Positions 1 through 11,604 of a stretch of DNA of 49,953 bases are shown piece after piece. The DNA comes from Cerioporus squamosus (Eukaryota > Basidiomycota > Agaricomycetes > Polyporales > Polyporaceae): contig JABYQS010000232.1 of the NCBI GenBank assembly GCA_022592435.1, forward strand, positions 1 to 49,953, written 5' to 3'. The first letter of the stretch is position 1, and every line of letters starts with the position of its first letter. The notes under the pieces are model-generated. The model was not told where the DNA came from. It made no database searches and worked only from the letters and a program-made list of their open reading frames with translations. The position numbers were made by a program, and so were the translations under genes.

Positions 1-51
1 AGGTCCTAAGTCCTCTATTTCGGCCATCCATCGACGCGCGGCCTCGTCATC
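1..51 (-). pseudogene. 3' end of an unknown gene (left flank of the KDZ element)
   Basis: On the minus strand these bases read as the last residues of a protein (DDEAARRWMAEIEDLG, then near its stop). They are identical to 31,920-31,970 and, in reverse complement, to the matching part of the right inverted-repeat arm near 45,228-45,278. Identity with those copies breaks sharply at base 52, where the KDZ transposon seems to begin. I do not recognise the protein. It may be the edge of a third copy of the inverted-repeat arm lying left of the window. Confidence 0.55.
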
Positions 52-63
52 AGGCCTTTGTGT

Positions 64-134
64 CATATGGATCCATCCAACAACTGTGGTAACAGAGGAT
101 TGGGGATCCATCCCCTACTGTAGTCACAGTCCAC
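64..134 (+). repeat. Left terminal inverted repeat of the KDZ element
   Basis: It matches the reverse complement of 13,423-13,492. The inner 34 bases (101-134) match with only a few substitutions around a GGATCCATCCC core followed by TACTGTAG and ACAGTCCAC. The outer half matches more loosely and starts CATATGG here against CATAGGG at the other end. The same GGATCCAT and CTGTAG words make up the palindromic units of the subterminal arrays, which suggests a common transposase recognition motif. Confidence 0.75.
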
Positions 135-815
135 TGTGCAGATGTATCCAGCGTTTGAGGGAGCCCGTACCGGCGGTTAGCCACTGCAATGCTAGGATCC
201 CGTCCGCAATGGGTTAGCGGGCGCTACGTTATCCTTCCTCCCTTCTGGCACGCTTGAAACACTGGGCTCACACCCTGCATACCGTCCAAACGCGGAGTGC
301 CAAAGCTGCAGCATCACATCCTCGGGTTTTTCCTTGGGACCTCCAGCGGCGGAGTGCAAATGTGGTCTACCGCGTCTCTGCAGGTTCACGGGTCACCATC
401 CCAATCCGTCATCTACCGTGGCTCCGGCGGCTCACCGGTGACCGTCCCATAGCTAGCGGGCAGCACGGCGGTACTGTGCACAGACGCGAACAACTTGAAG
501 GTAGGTCGCACGATTCTCTACCGTTCAAACTTTCTTCTATCAGACATAGAAGTAAGTACTACCTTCTGTAACACTGATCTCTAGGTACTTAACACTTATG
601 GCCGCGATGGCCTGGACCTTCCAGCAGCAATATTCACAATACGGTTGCCATTCTCCTGAACAGTGGCCGCGGTACCAGACAGTACGTCCAGTTGCAAGAC
701 CATGCCGGCCCATGGGTCCGACAAGTTCAGTCCTCTGGCCAAGTTCCTTGCTCAAGCAGTAGCACAAGATCGTAACGGCCTTAGCCCTCACTTGCAAGGG
801 CATGGACCTTGTCTA
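135..815. other. Left subterminal non-coding region
   Basis: I see no convincing gene here. The open frames are short and lack family resemblance or splice structure. The stretch lies between the left terminal repeat and the first palindromic unit, and is most likely non-coding transposon DNA. Confidence 0.5.
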
Positions 816-1683
816 ACTGTAGAGATGGATCCAGCGAGAGCATCGCTAGATCCATGTCTACAGTCTTGAGGCATTCCGAACACGTCGAGCTCTGCGCGTG
901 TCTGTAGAGATGGATCCAACGAGAGCATCGCTGGATCCATGTCTACAGTCTTGACGCCTTCTGAAGACATCGAGCTCGGCGCGTGTCTGTAGAGATGGAT
1001 CCAACGAGAGCATCGCTGGATCCATGTCTACAGTCTTGACGCCTTCTGAAGACATCGAGCTCGGCGCGTGTCTGTAGAGATGGATCCGACGCATCTCTAC
1101 AGTCCTGAAGCCTTCCGGCCATGTCGGGGTCTGCGCAACGCCCGTACTGTAGAGATGGATCCAGCGAGAGCATCGTTGGATCCATCTCCACAGTCCCGAG
1201 GGCTTCCGCGCACGTCGGGCTCTGCGCGTGCCGGTAGGACGCTCGTACTGTAGACATGGATCTAACGATGCTCTCGTCGGATCCATCTCTACAGTCCTGA
1301 AGCCTTCCGGCCATGTCGGGCTCTGCGCAACAACACCCGATGCGCAGACGTTCCCTGGGCCACCGCCTGCTTCGAGTTCTCTGCCATGACCGCCATGAAG
1401 TTGTACCTACACAGTGTACCTGCGTACTAGTAGCGTGCCACACAGCAAGCTCGCGACGGCAACTTGACTGTAAGTGCCGTAAGTGTAGATTTGTGGCTGT
1501 CCCGGTAGTCTACAGTCTCGTGCAACTCCATAGTACGCCCCGCCCTAGCACGATGCGCTCACTTGTAAACATGGATCCATGTTTACAGTGAGCGCGCTTC
1601 CGCACACTGTCTGTTCCGGCACGACACTCGTATTGTAGAGATGGATCCTCCAGCGATGCTCTCGCCGGATACATCTCTACAGT
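816..1683 (-). repeat. Left subterminal array of palindromic units (inverted relative to the right array)
   Basis: Palindromic units of about 49 bp lie at 816-864, 901-949, 986-1034, 1146-1194, 1247-1295 and about 1,631-1,683. Shortened versions lie at 1,071-1,103 and 1,561-1,589. Each full unit has arms reading CTGTAGAGATGGATCC and GGATCCAT(C/G)TCTACAG around an 11-bp centre. The linkers (for example 1,195-1,245) are the reverse complement of the linkers in the right array, so the two arrays face each other. Subterminal repeats of this kind in other large DNA transposons bind transposase; that role is inferred here. Confidence 0.85.
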
Positions 1684-1962
1684 CCCGCGGAACTCCATAT
1701 CAACTAAGCGCTGCATGTTCGGCGATCTGTGGGTATGTCCCCTCATCCCAGAGTTGCTAGCGGCTGCACAGCGGTAGACTGAAGATCAACGGACATTATC
1801 AATGGTATATAAACATGTACGCGCTCTGAAGCACAGTGTATATACAGGCAGAACACTATGTACAAGTAGGATACATGGCAAGATAACGAGTGTGTCAACG
1901 TATTCACGACAGGCGACAAGAAGGGACAGCAGAGCGCACAGGAAGAGACAACTATGAACATA

Positions 1963-4124
1963 CTACCGCGGCTTACGCGTCGTGCGGGACTTGGTTGGAG
2001 GTTGAGCCACCTTCTTGGTTGGGGCCGCCTTCTTCGCCGGGGCTGCCTTCTTGGCGGGGGCCGTCTTCTTGGCCGAGGCCACCTTCTTGGCTGCAGCCGG
2101 CTTCTTGGCCAACGTCGCGGCTTGCTTACTAGCCCTGGTACGCGCAGTTCCTCGGGCAGGCTGAGGCCCAGGGCCATCCACCTGGCTAGGGACTGCAGGG
2201 GACGCCGCCTGAGTACTTGACCCCACCACAGCGACTGGCGGAGTTCTGCCGGCTGGGTGACCCCGGGGAGACCGACGCTTCCGGGAGCAATCATCAGTCT
2301 CGCTGGGGACTGACGATGACACGGTGTCAGTACTCGACTCCATAGGGGCACCTGGGGACGTCTCGTCCACTGCGCGACCCCGGGGAGACCGACGCTTCTG
2401 GGGAGCACCTGGGACTGAAGACGAGGTCGGTTCTTCCGGTGTCGGAAGGGTGACAGACTGCAGAGCGCTGTTGACAGCGGGGATTGTCGCCCAAACGGGA
2501 GGAGGCGGGTCGAACTCTTCGAAGGTGTAGGGATCGGCGGTCTCGAACGCCGCCACCATCTGATCCACCGTCTCAAGGTCCATTGACGCGATGCGACCCG
2601 CGAGGAATGGGTCATACACGTCGAATGGACCCAGGGCTGCACCGGGAGCGGACAGTGCGAATGGGTCAACTAGAGTGGTAGAGTTGATGGGCATCATGAG
2701 GGGCTGGACAGCTTCCGCAACCGTCGCCGACAGGCCACCCAGAATGTGAGAGTTCGGGGCGACAACGGGAAGCTGACTGGCTTCGGCAGGCTGGGAAACA
2801 GATGGGGCACTGCGCGCCAGGGATGGATCGGTGAGCGCATCGGACACGAGGCTTGTGTCTGGTGTGGGCAGTGAGCGCGTGTCCTCGTGAGAGGCCTGCC
2901 GAGGAGCCTGCAGACTGCGTTGCTGTTGTACTTCGCGCGCTGTAAGGTAGTGTGAGTGCCAAGCACAGGCCAGTAATCAACGAGACTCACGGAAGACTTG
3001 CTTGGCAAACCGCCCCATAGGGATTACGCACTGCTCCTCGAAGTCAGGATGCGCTTGTGCAAAGGTGATGCCGTTCTCCTTGTGACCAAAGTGTGCACTA
3101 GGAAGGTCAAATGCATGAGCGATAACCGGTCATATGGCGGACAGTGGTCAGTACTCACGACATGTGGCCGATCTTGCCGTTGGCATCGGGTAGCGGGCCT
3201 GCACCGACCACGCTGAAGGTCCAGCCACTTGCGGCCGCATAAGGCTTCAAGACACCCTCGAAGACTTCAGGCGCAAGTTCGATAGCACTGCGTAATCGGG
3301 GGTTCACGTCACAGAAGAGGAGCATACATGGCGATGAGACTCACTCTTGGTATTGCTGCGGAGTACGGTTGTCGTTCTCCGGAGTGAGCGCCCGGCCAGT
3401 ACGTCCGTTTGCCGCATCCTCCTTTGCCTGCGCTAGCTTCCTCTTGATCTTGCGCTTCACCTCCAGCGAACAGGCCTGGAACGCCTCCCTCGTGCACGCC
3501 TTCACGTTGTTGAGCCTCTCTTTGCGATCTAGCCTGCGTCCCAGCTCTGCCTCCATCGCCTTTGTCTTCTCTCGTACAATCGGCTGGACATCACTCTTGT
3601 AGTGGTCGGCCGAGTAGACCTCTTGCGCCTGTGGCAAACGTCGGGCTTTCTTGGAGACACCAATCGCGGAGAGCAAGCTTGACAGCTTCCGGGTCGAGGC
3701 GCGCTTTCGATCGCGGTTCTTGTGCCACACCACCAATTGCTAGGATAGGACGGACACGTCAACAGCTGACCTGGTGGACAACAGGGAACAGGATGAGGGA
3801 TGGATTTGTGCGTACCCCTTTCCTCTTCTTGACCGCTTCTGCTAACACTTCCTTCTCTTCTGGGGATAGACGTGTCTCGTCGCGGTGGCCATAGATCAGC
3901 TGGCACTCGGACCATTCAGCGAACCAGTCGGTGTACATAGACTCGAGGTAAATGTGACGGCGTTTTGCCTTCCTCGCCGCCAGATAGGGGCCTCTCGTTC
4001 GCTTCAGCCATGCCCATTGGGGCGGAGTCGTCCAAGTACGGGTAGCTCCCGGCCAGCTCTCCACCTCAGAGTCGTATTCCGGCTCACTAAGGTCCATGTG
4101 CACGTCCTCAGGTGTGTCGGACAT
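1963..4124 (-). CDS. KDZ-element gene A: agaricomycete-specific protein with a linker-histone-like Lys/Ala/Pro tail
   Basis: A spliced minus-strand gene of at least five exons. Exon 1 is 4,124-3,816 (start MSDTPEDVH), exon 2 is 3,739-3,345 and a third begins at 3,287; later pieces lie near 3,160 and from about 2,940 to the stop at 1,963. The N-terminal half is charged, with a segment rich in K and R (KKRK, then a VVWHKNRD motif) resembling a large basidiomycete family of unknown function. A conserved-looking segment (ASGWTFSVVGAGPLP) follows. The C-terminal part has two KRRSPRG motifs and a tail of repeated AKK(T/A)APAKK units like linker-histone tails, so DNA or chromatin binding is plausible (inference). 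It is divergent from gene B across about 330 bp and lies inside the transposon, so it is probably a transposon-encoded accessory protein. Confidence 0.7.
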
Positions 4125-4458
4125 GGCGGGAAACGCGCCAACGGCGCGACAGCAGTACGAGGGGGAAACGGTTTGGGGATATTGGGGGGGCGGGGGAGGG
4201 CGGCGGCGGCGGAGGCATTATTGAAGGAAATATTCACCGAGGTCGTCCGCTTCAACCTGCCACTAGAAATGGTGACATGCTTTCGCTCTGCATGCAGCAA
4301 CTTAGACGGGTAAGTGCACGTCTTTCGGTTCCTCCAAGATTGAGCAACTGATGTCCATTCTTGTCAGCCTTCCGACGGCGTCGCTGAAGCTATAAAGACA
4401 CCCTGCGTCCCCATTCCTAGCTCTCAAGCACTCAGCTATCTCCCTCTCCCTCGTCTCA
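4125..4458. promoter_or_regulatory. Shared promoter region of the divergent genes A and B
   Basis: This is the only gap between the two start codons (A at 4,124 minus, B at 4,459 plus). A TATAAAG box at 4,391-4,397 lies about 60 bp upstream of the B start and is followed by pyrimidine-rich sequence, as is usual for fungal core promoters. No comparable box is obvious for gene A. Several homopurine and G-rich runs lie near 4,178-4,215. Confidence 0.5.
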
Positions 4459-6610
4459 CTATGCATGTCCGCCATGGCAAGAACGTTGAGTACGCGGCGG
4501 CTCCTGTCGCCGCGCCCTCAACCTTGATGCCGGGAGGCCTCGTAGATGACCAGCCAGGCAAGTGCACACGTCGTCGCCGTGCATGCAAGCACTGATGTCC
4601 GTTTACCTACAGCCGAAGCTCCCATTGGGCCTACGATCGAATGTTGGCAGTGTCATCGGTTCTCCATCGGAAGTAAGCCCGCCCTCCGATGTCCGATGGC
4701 CTTGTTTACTCACATATCTACTGTAGTTGGAATGTGCGAGCACCGCGCGGCTGCCCTCGCAGCCAATGATGGGTACAGCGCAGCCGAATCGGATGCCAGC
4801 ATCGACGATAGTGTGAGCTCTGGCAGCTCCCTGGGGGGAATTACAGACCAGCTTCACCATGCCGAGGTCACCGATCGCGCGGACTCACCCCAGTCCGAGC
4901 ACTCCTCGGCCCTGTGGGTGGGGGTGTCCCCCGGGTCTTCCTTCCTCGCCGACAATGCTTCACGCATTCGCTCTGTGACGCCGCCCTCTGATCATGAGGA
5001 GGAGCCTGCCGCTAACGCTCAAGCTGTGCCCGCTGTGCAGCTGCAGCCCGCGCCTCAGCTCGCCCAGGCTCCGCCCATCGCGCCTGTCATGCAGCCGGTT
5101 GCTCAGCTCGCCCAGGCTCCGCCCATCGCGCCCGTCGTGCAGCCGGTTGCTCAGCTCGTTCAGGCACCGCCTGTGGCGCCCGTCATTCAGCCCGCTGCCC
5201 AGCCCGCTCAGGTGCCTCCCGTCGCGCCCGTTGTACCCATCGCGCCTGTTGTGCCCATTGTGGCCCCCGCGCAGCCGCAGCCTGCTGCTCAGGCCGTCAT
5301 GCAGCCGCAGGCCGGTGGTCAGACTATGCGAGCACAGGTTGATGCCCGCCTTGCGCTCAACAACATCGTGGCGCATTACGACCCGAACGACCCGACGTTC
5401 ACGGGGAAGTGGTATGTCGTCACACGAGGGCGCACTGTTGGCGTCTTTAGGCACCAGTGAGTATCCCATTGGCCTGGGATGTTACAGCAACTGACTCGAC
5501 AGTGTAGGGGGCCGGCGAACACCGCCGTGAATGGGTTCCCAGGACAGAACTGGTTCCGTGCCAGGCCGTACGAGGCCGCATGCGAGGCCTTCTATAGCTG
5601 CGCCCTTGTTGACGGTGTCAGTACCCGGTAAAGGTTGGGTAACGCCGGTGGCAGGGCATGAATAGGTAGCGGGAATGACTTTCTTGGAACGCGCGTACAA
5701 TTGTAACATGTGTGATATCCTCTCCGTGCATAAATACATCCTGACGAGAGCCCGTGCGGGTCTCCGTCAGCTTCCGCCCCTCTCCGACCTTATGGGACGC
5801 CGTACCATCTACTTCACGTCTGCAGAACGTGACGCAGCGAAGCGTGCACAGCATGCCAAATATGCCAAATCAGATCGGTAAGGTACAATCGCATGACATC
5901 ATGACGATCATACTAAGTTCTACTGCTCAACCAGAGGCAAGGCCACTCGAGCTCGACTTCGTTCCAAAGATTCCAAGTCGCTTGCTGTGTCGAAGTCCAT
6001 AATAATACCACTAGCCGTCCGCAGCCGCGCCACCATCTACTCTGTCCTGTCGTGGTCATTCACCTCAAAGGATGATGCCGACACGGTCACCGATCTTGGC
6101 CTCCGCCAGTCGCCATATGTCTTCCTCATGCCAGATGCCGCCTCCATCGCTGCGGTGTTGGAGGCCGAGATGGATGGCATAGAGCTTACACTGAATAGCA
6201 TCCACTGCGCTTGGATCCGGGAGGAGGCTCGTACGCGCTATGAAGCATGGTCGACTGAAGGCTTGGAGGAGAAGGACTTTGCGGACGCGGCCATTGCGGA
6301 GCTTGAAGAACGCATTCGCGCGTGGAACGCGGTCGCAGCTGACGGGGACGGAAATAGTGCGGATGAAGAGTCGTGCTTCTGCAAGGTATACTTGGACTGG
6401 GGTGCGAAGCGTATCATATGGTTGTGGGAAGAACTTGAGGTCAGGCGGAAGGGTCTGGAGGCGTACCTTACTGCACACGGGAACTCCGAACTCCCCGCTC
6501 AGAGACTATACCGTTCTAATCTGGACTACATAGAGAGCTTACCGGTGTTGGAAGACTCGGACGATGAGACCTATGACCCCGATGATCTTTTCTCAGAGAT
6601 GTACGAATGA
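4459..6610 (+). CDS. KDZ-element gene B: RNase H1 N-terminal (viroplasmin-like) domain protein
   Basis: A spliced plus-strand gene. The ATG at 4,459 (MHVRHGKNVEY) follows a TATA box by about 60 bp. The middle is a Pro/Ala/Gln/Val-rich region made of imperfect APPIAPV-type repeats (about 5,030-5,290). Next comes KWYVVTRGRTVGVFRH, joined over an intron (about 5,456-5,507) to NTAVNGFPGQNWFRA. This is the fold signature of the RNase H1 N-terminal domain, which in RNase H1 binds RNA-DNA hybrids. A basic segment follows (SAERDAAKRAQHAKY), then a long acidic, helical C-terminal part ending DDLFSEMYE. There is no RNase H catalytic domain. Being in the transposon, it is probably an accessory protein that binds nucleic acid (inference). 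Exon joins before 4,740 are uncertain. Confidence 0.7.
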
Positions 6611-7493
6611 TAGTTACAAACCATGTACGCACTTGAGTATCTCTAACGTACCGTGCTGCTCCCGAGTACTTACCTATGGTTGAACATCTATCTTGGCTCC
6701 ATTGTTGCTTCTTATCATCTGTGGGTATCGTGTCATTGTACCTGTACCTTGTCATGCCCGAGATCGCAGTCAGTACGACCTGTAGAGCAGTAGATATGTT
6801 TTCGCACCTTTTGGCCACACTGATATCCAGCCTCTGATTGGCTGAAGGGATGGAGCGCCGGCGTGGCACAGCCGCTCACATATCCTCTGCTGGCTATCCT
6901 TTGGGCGCTCAGAACCTAGTTACTACCAAGTGCGCCTCCGTCCCCGCTTGTTCAGGACACAACCTGCACGCCTCAACGCGCTCTAAGTTCTTCCTGTGCT
7001 CCATATCTACTACTGTGAAACTATGACGATCAACAGCCCTTGTGCTCTCATTCTGCTTCTCCCTTTCTTGCGCTATCGCCACGCCATCGACAGCAGCAAC
7101 AGAGGATGGGCCGCATGACGCAGGCACATAGGAGGCCGTCTGGGAGGGTTCTCAACATCTAGAGGTAGCCCAGGCTCTCGTCCGGTGATCCCGCGCGCCC
7201 TCCCTCTTGGTGCTCCACCAGTCCCGGGGAGGGTTCTAGCAATCAGTCGCTCATCAGAGTGGACAGGTATCCAGGCCCGCACCTTCTTCAGCTACATTCG
7301 GTGATCCCGTCCCTAGGAATGTCGGCCGTTCTCACGTGTGTGCTCTCGCGTTGCTATCATATCACGCGGCGGCCGGTTCTCTATTTGTATATCATCCCTG
7401 ACAACAGTGTACACGTCAACGTATGCAACCGAATATACGCTCCTTCCAATCTCTGTTGTCGTCTGCAGTGCCCCAGGCCTCCGATGAAGCAAT
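6611..7493. other. Intergenic region between gene B and the transposase
   Basis: I see no convincing gene. It presumably contains the end of gene B's transcript and the promoter of the transposase. The frames that stay open are short and have no splice logic. Confidence 0.4.
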
Positions 7494-10400
7494 ATGAGCC
7501 CCCGCAGCAAGCTCAAGCGACTCCTCACCACCCTACCGTTCCTCTTACGCAAGATGGTCAAGCGTAGCTCGAAGAACATCATCGTCCACACCATTGACGA
7601 CGAGGACGATACCGACGAAGGCAACGACAACGACAACCGCACAGAGGCGCATCAGCACATCGCGTACGCCTTTGCCGGCGATAAAGTCTCTCAGCAGACA
7701 TCGTTCGTCCCCCTACCGGCATCCCCACGGAGCAAACGCGCTCGGCTATCTCCCTTTCCTTCGGATGCACCCTCTCTCGGCAAGGACACCACGGAAGGTG
7801 GTGATCCGGACGAAAACGACTTGAACTACCTGTGGCACCGGATCGAACAGCTCGGGTTGGAGGACACACCAGCCGCCCGCGCGCGCACAGCCGGCGTATG
7901 TGGTCTTGCACTCCAAGCTCATCCGTGGACTGACTTCATACGCTCATAGGACCGTCCCCTCCTGACGTGGTTGAGGTACGATGTTCAGAACTACCTCGAC
8001 GAGCTCATGCGTCAAGAGGGTCGCGGTGACTTCACTGCTCCCACATGTCCGCGCTGTTCCCAGTCTCTAGCCTCGAGCGAAGCACCTGGCTATCGCTGTG
8101 ACGACTGCGACGACAGCGCACTGTACTGTCAAAATTGCACAAAAGAGCAGCACGTGCGACACCCGCTGCACCGGGTGAAGGTATGGACGCGTTTCTGTAC
8201 ACGCGACGACGTGCGCTCATCCCTGTCGCCAGTGGTGGACAGGCACCCATTTCGAGCGGGTGACGCTGAAGTCCCTCGGCTTGCGTATCCAGCTCGGCCA
8301 TCGGCCCGGCGACAAGTGCTATAGTCCAGTAGCGGCCTTCGGAGATGCCTTTGTTGTTATGGATCTGCATGGTATTCATGAAGTCGGCCTGGACTTTTGT
8401 GCTTGTGCGCTTGCGGCCCCCTCTACTTCTCAGCTGCTTCGTTACCGCTTGTATCCTGCTACATCCACGGATCCCCGCACTGCTGCGACTTTCCGTCTCC
8501 TCGAGACGTTCCACCTCCTCTCGGCCCAGTCTAAGGTCTCTGCCTTTGAGTTCTATTCGACGCTGGCCCGGCGATCTGACAACACTGGAACACAACCGCC
8601 CAAGGTTAGTATCATAGGACGCGCCCATCACTCACCGCTTGCTGATACGCATGCCGTAGGACCGTTACGTGTCCTTCCTGCATATGATCAGGCAGTGGCG
8701 TCACCTGAAAATGCTGAAGCGCGGAGGCCGAGGCAATGTGCCGCAAGGGGCAACAGCTGTCCCGCAAGGAAGCTGCGCGGTCGAGTGCCCGGCATGTCCC
8801 CATCCCGGGAAGAATCTTCCTGACGAGTGGGAGAGCGCGCCCAAGAACAAGTGAGTGCACACGCATCTTGTCGCATATGTTACTAACCAGTCATAGGAGT
8901 TGGTTATACAGGCTCTACCTCGCAATAGATGGCAACTTCCGCCTGAAGCGGAAAAACATATCCGCCTCGAACCTGGACCCTGCGCTTAACGCTGGTTGCG
9001 CGTACTTCGTCGAGGACAGCGCCTACGAAGCTCACCTCAAGGAGTTCGACTCTGGCAATGCCAAGGAGACGCTTCCCGGAGAATGTAACACGCATGACGC
9101 GGTTAAGCTTGCGAACATCAAGGGCGCAGCCGGATTGGCAGCTACTGGTGTCGTCACGGTCGACTGCAGTCGGCATGACATGAAGTGTCCGTGCTCCATA
9201 GGAGACTTGCAGAAGGGCGAAAGGTTCGTCTCCTGGTTCCCACAATTGCTCATGTTGCTGATGCCCTCGCACCGCAGACAGGTGAATGTGGACTACCTCC
9301 TAAACTCGAGCTTGTTGCACAATGCGCCCACCCAGTGCAGCATCTCCTATGATATATCGTGTAGCTACAGTGTTCGGTTTCCTATACGATGGGTGAAGTA
9401 TGGCTACGACACTAACATAGGTCGTCAGATTATGTGGTCCATTCCCATGTTTCACTTGAATGCGCACCGAGAGCGCTGTCGCTCTGTCTTCTCCCCCTAC
9501 CTACTGCTCTACTCCGGCCGGCTTAATGGGGAAGGCGTCGAGCGTCGCTGGGCAATGGCCAACGGATATGCTCCTGCCACCAAGGAGATGGGCCCTGGCT
9601 CACGTCATGACATGTTAGACGACGTTTTTGGCGACCAGAACTGGGCGAAAGTGACCAAGCTCCGTATGTTATTGTTCGTCTGCATTTGCTGGCGCGTCAC
9701 ATTGAAATTCTCTCACAGCTGTTAGTTTGTTGTCACGCATCAAGGTCGCGGTTGTTGAACGTGCCAAGCACGTCAACGCGTACAATCAATTTACGTCGTC
9801 TCTACCAGCCAACTCCGTCAGCCAATGGAAGGAGATGGTGCATCTGTGGGATGAGTCGCCCTCGACGGCCCCCAATCCCTATGAGTACCGCCGCACCCGT
9901 AAGCACACCACTCTGCTATGTTCTCAAAGTTCTGACGCCGCTCCTGCAGACATCACTCAGGGCGCGCTTCGTGTGGAACTCGCGGAGGAGGATGCTGATG
10001 ACATCCGTGCAGGTCGGGCCTCGGCCGTGCACGAGTACTACTCAGCGAGCACAATCGTTGTGGTTGGCATGGAGATCGAAGATCAGCAGTGAGTAGTACA
10101 TAGTGACACAGCTCCCAAGCACTGCCGCAAACCTGACGCTCTGATGTATCCAGGCGGAAGCTTCTCACCGACAGCTCAGCCCTCGGCTCCTATCCCACCG
10201 ACATGCAACGCGCGAAGCTCATCGAGCGTCAGAATGCACTGCAGCGCCGGATCGATGGGTGGCGCAAGATCCAGAACTTGTTCATGCCCTCCGTTGTCAC
10301 TCTCATTACTCAAGCTGGCTCTGGCGATGACTCTCCACTTCCCCAGAGGCTACCGCTCTTCCTCCCTTCAGCAGCGTGTATTGAAGTCGTTGTATCCCCC

Positions 10401-11347
10401 TGCCTCCTCAATCACGAATGGCGCATGCGGCAGGCACAGGCCTATGACGCCCTCACCGACCTACGCGGCCACCTCGAAGTCCGAGCGTACATCTATCAGT
10501 ACAAGGATCAGCATGTCCGTGGTCAGCGGGAGATCACCCGATCGCGCGACATTGTTAACGGCATCGAGGCCAAGATCAAACTGGATGCTGCTCGCTACCG
10601 TGCTGCCTATATCGCGCTGACGACACTCTCCGGCGCCCTCAGCAAGGTGAATTGGCGCGGTCCCCTGCAGCCGCTCCTCGATAGCGACATTCGGCACGTG
10701 GCGGCTGGGGATGGCACTGGCTCCGAGAGTCGTAGGGAGCTCTCCTGGATTTGGAAAGCGGGCAGTGTCACGAGCGCGGATGGAGTCTTGCTCGAGGGTC
10801 AGACTGAGAACCTTCAAGAAGGTGAGATGTTCTGTTGATTCGACTTATCTGGCTTTGCTGACTTGTCACAGGCCTCCGTGTCGAGTGGTGCAAGGCGCGT
10901 GCTCGCGCACTACGATGGATCGAAGAGGTCCAGATTGTGGAGGAGGAGATGTGTCGGACAAAGCAGTACCTCAAGTGGCACTCACAGAGATGGGAAGCGT
11001 ACGTCCCGCTCACGCCTCAGCAACGGGCCGATCTCCACGAAGGCGCAACTGCCTACGCCTATCGTCAAGCGTCAATCCGGCAGAAGATGGCCGCGTACTG
11101 CGAGCATGCCTGGAGGTCCGTTAGCACATGGGTTTGTATAGGCCAGACCGCATGCGACCTCGATCAGTCGGCTTCTGGGGATACCGACGCCGCAGAGCCA
11201 TCGGCGGCCACAAACATCGACAACGATGAGGACTTGCCGTCGTTGCATACCATGTTAGATTCGACAGACTCGGTCCCATCTCTCATTGCCTCGGAGATGC
11301 AGGACGTTGGCGAGCTTGAGCTGGCAATGGAGGACTTTTTTGATTAA
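7494..11347 (+). CDS. KDZ transposase with CxC2 cysteine cluster, intact
   Basis: Ten exons join in frame: about 7,494-7,895, 7,950-8,180, 8,233-8,604, 8,660-8,850, 8,897-9,223, 9,278-9,663, 9,719-9,898, 9,950-10,088, 10,154-10,821 and 10,872-11,347, giving about 1,100 residues. An acidic N-terminus leads to the CxC2-like cluster (CPRCSQ, YRCDDCDD, LYCQNCTKEQH), then the conserved LGLRIQLGH and LETFHLLSAQSKVS segments. The RNase H-fold core shows LAIDGNFRLKRKN (first Asp), SYDISC (second Asp), a PMFHLNAH motif and NGEGVERRWA (catalytic Glu). TKEMGPGSRHDMLDD follows, as in the family. The C-terminal half is helical and ends in an acidic tail. No stop or frameshift is needed. A later ATG near 7,554 (MVKRSSK) is an alternative start. 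It should catalyse cut-and-paste movement of the element. Confidence 0.9.
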
Positions 11348-11604
11348 ATCCTGCGTGTTGTACTTATATCGTCATGTCGCTAAGCTACTCAGTAGTACGT
11401 TCGCTCTCGAGTTCATTGTATATTGATGTCGTGTAACAGGATGTACTGCCTCACGGTTATGGTATCTATTCCCTCCCACCCAGAGCTATTCCTGCCTCCC
11501 TCTTAGCGATCCAGATCGCGTCTCAGCTGACGCAGGTGAGACTTATAGCATCTCTATCGGAGCAGGGATGAGCCAAAAGGTCAATGAGCGAGTCATAGTG
11601 AGCA
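11348..11604. other. Transposase 3' region leading into the right array
   Basis: No gene is seen. The stretch holds the transposase transcript end and unique sequence up to the first right-hand palindromic unit. Confidence 0.4.

Noticed and set aside
5030..5290. Pro/Ala/Gln repeats in gene B as a tandem DNA repeat element
   Set aside because: The repeats are imperfect, keep the reading frame and lie within the exon; they are a low-complexity protein region.
4459..6610. Viral origin of gene B because of the viroplasmin-like domain
   Set aside because: The same fold is the ordinary N-terminal domain of eukaryotic RNase H1, and no other viral genes are nearby.
7494..11347. TET/JBP oxygenase gene in the KDZ element, known to accompany some fungal KDZ copies
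   Set aside because: I looked for an HxD..H oxygenase pattern in the three element genes and found none; the only such pattern is the JmjC gene outside the element.
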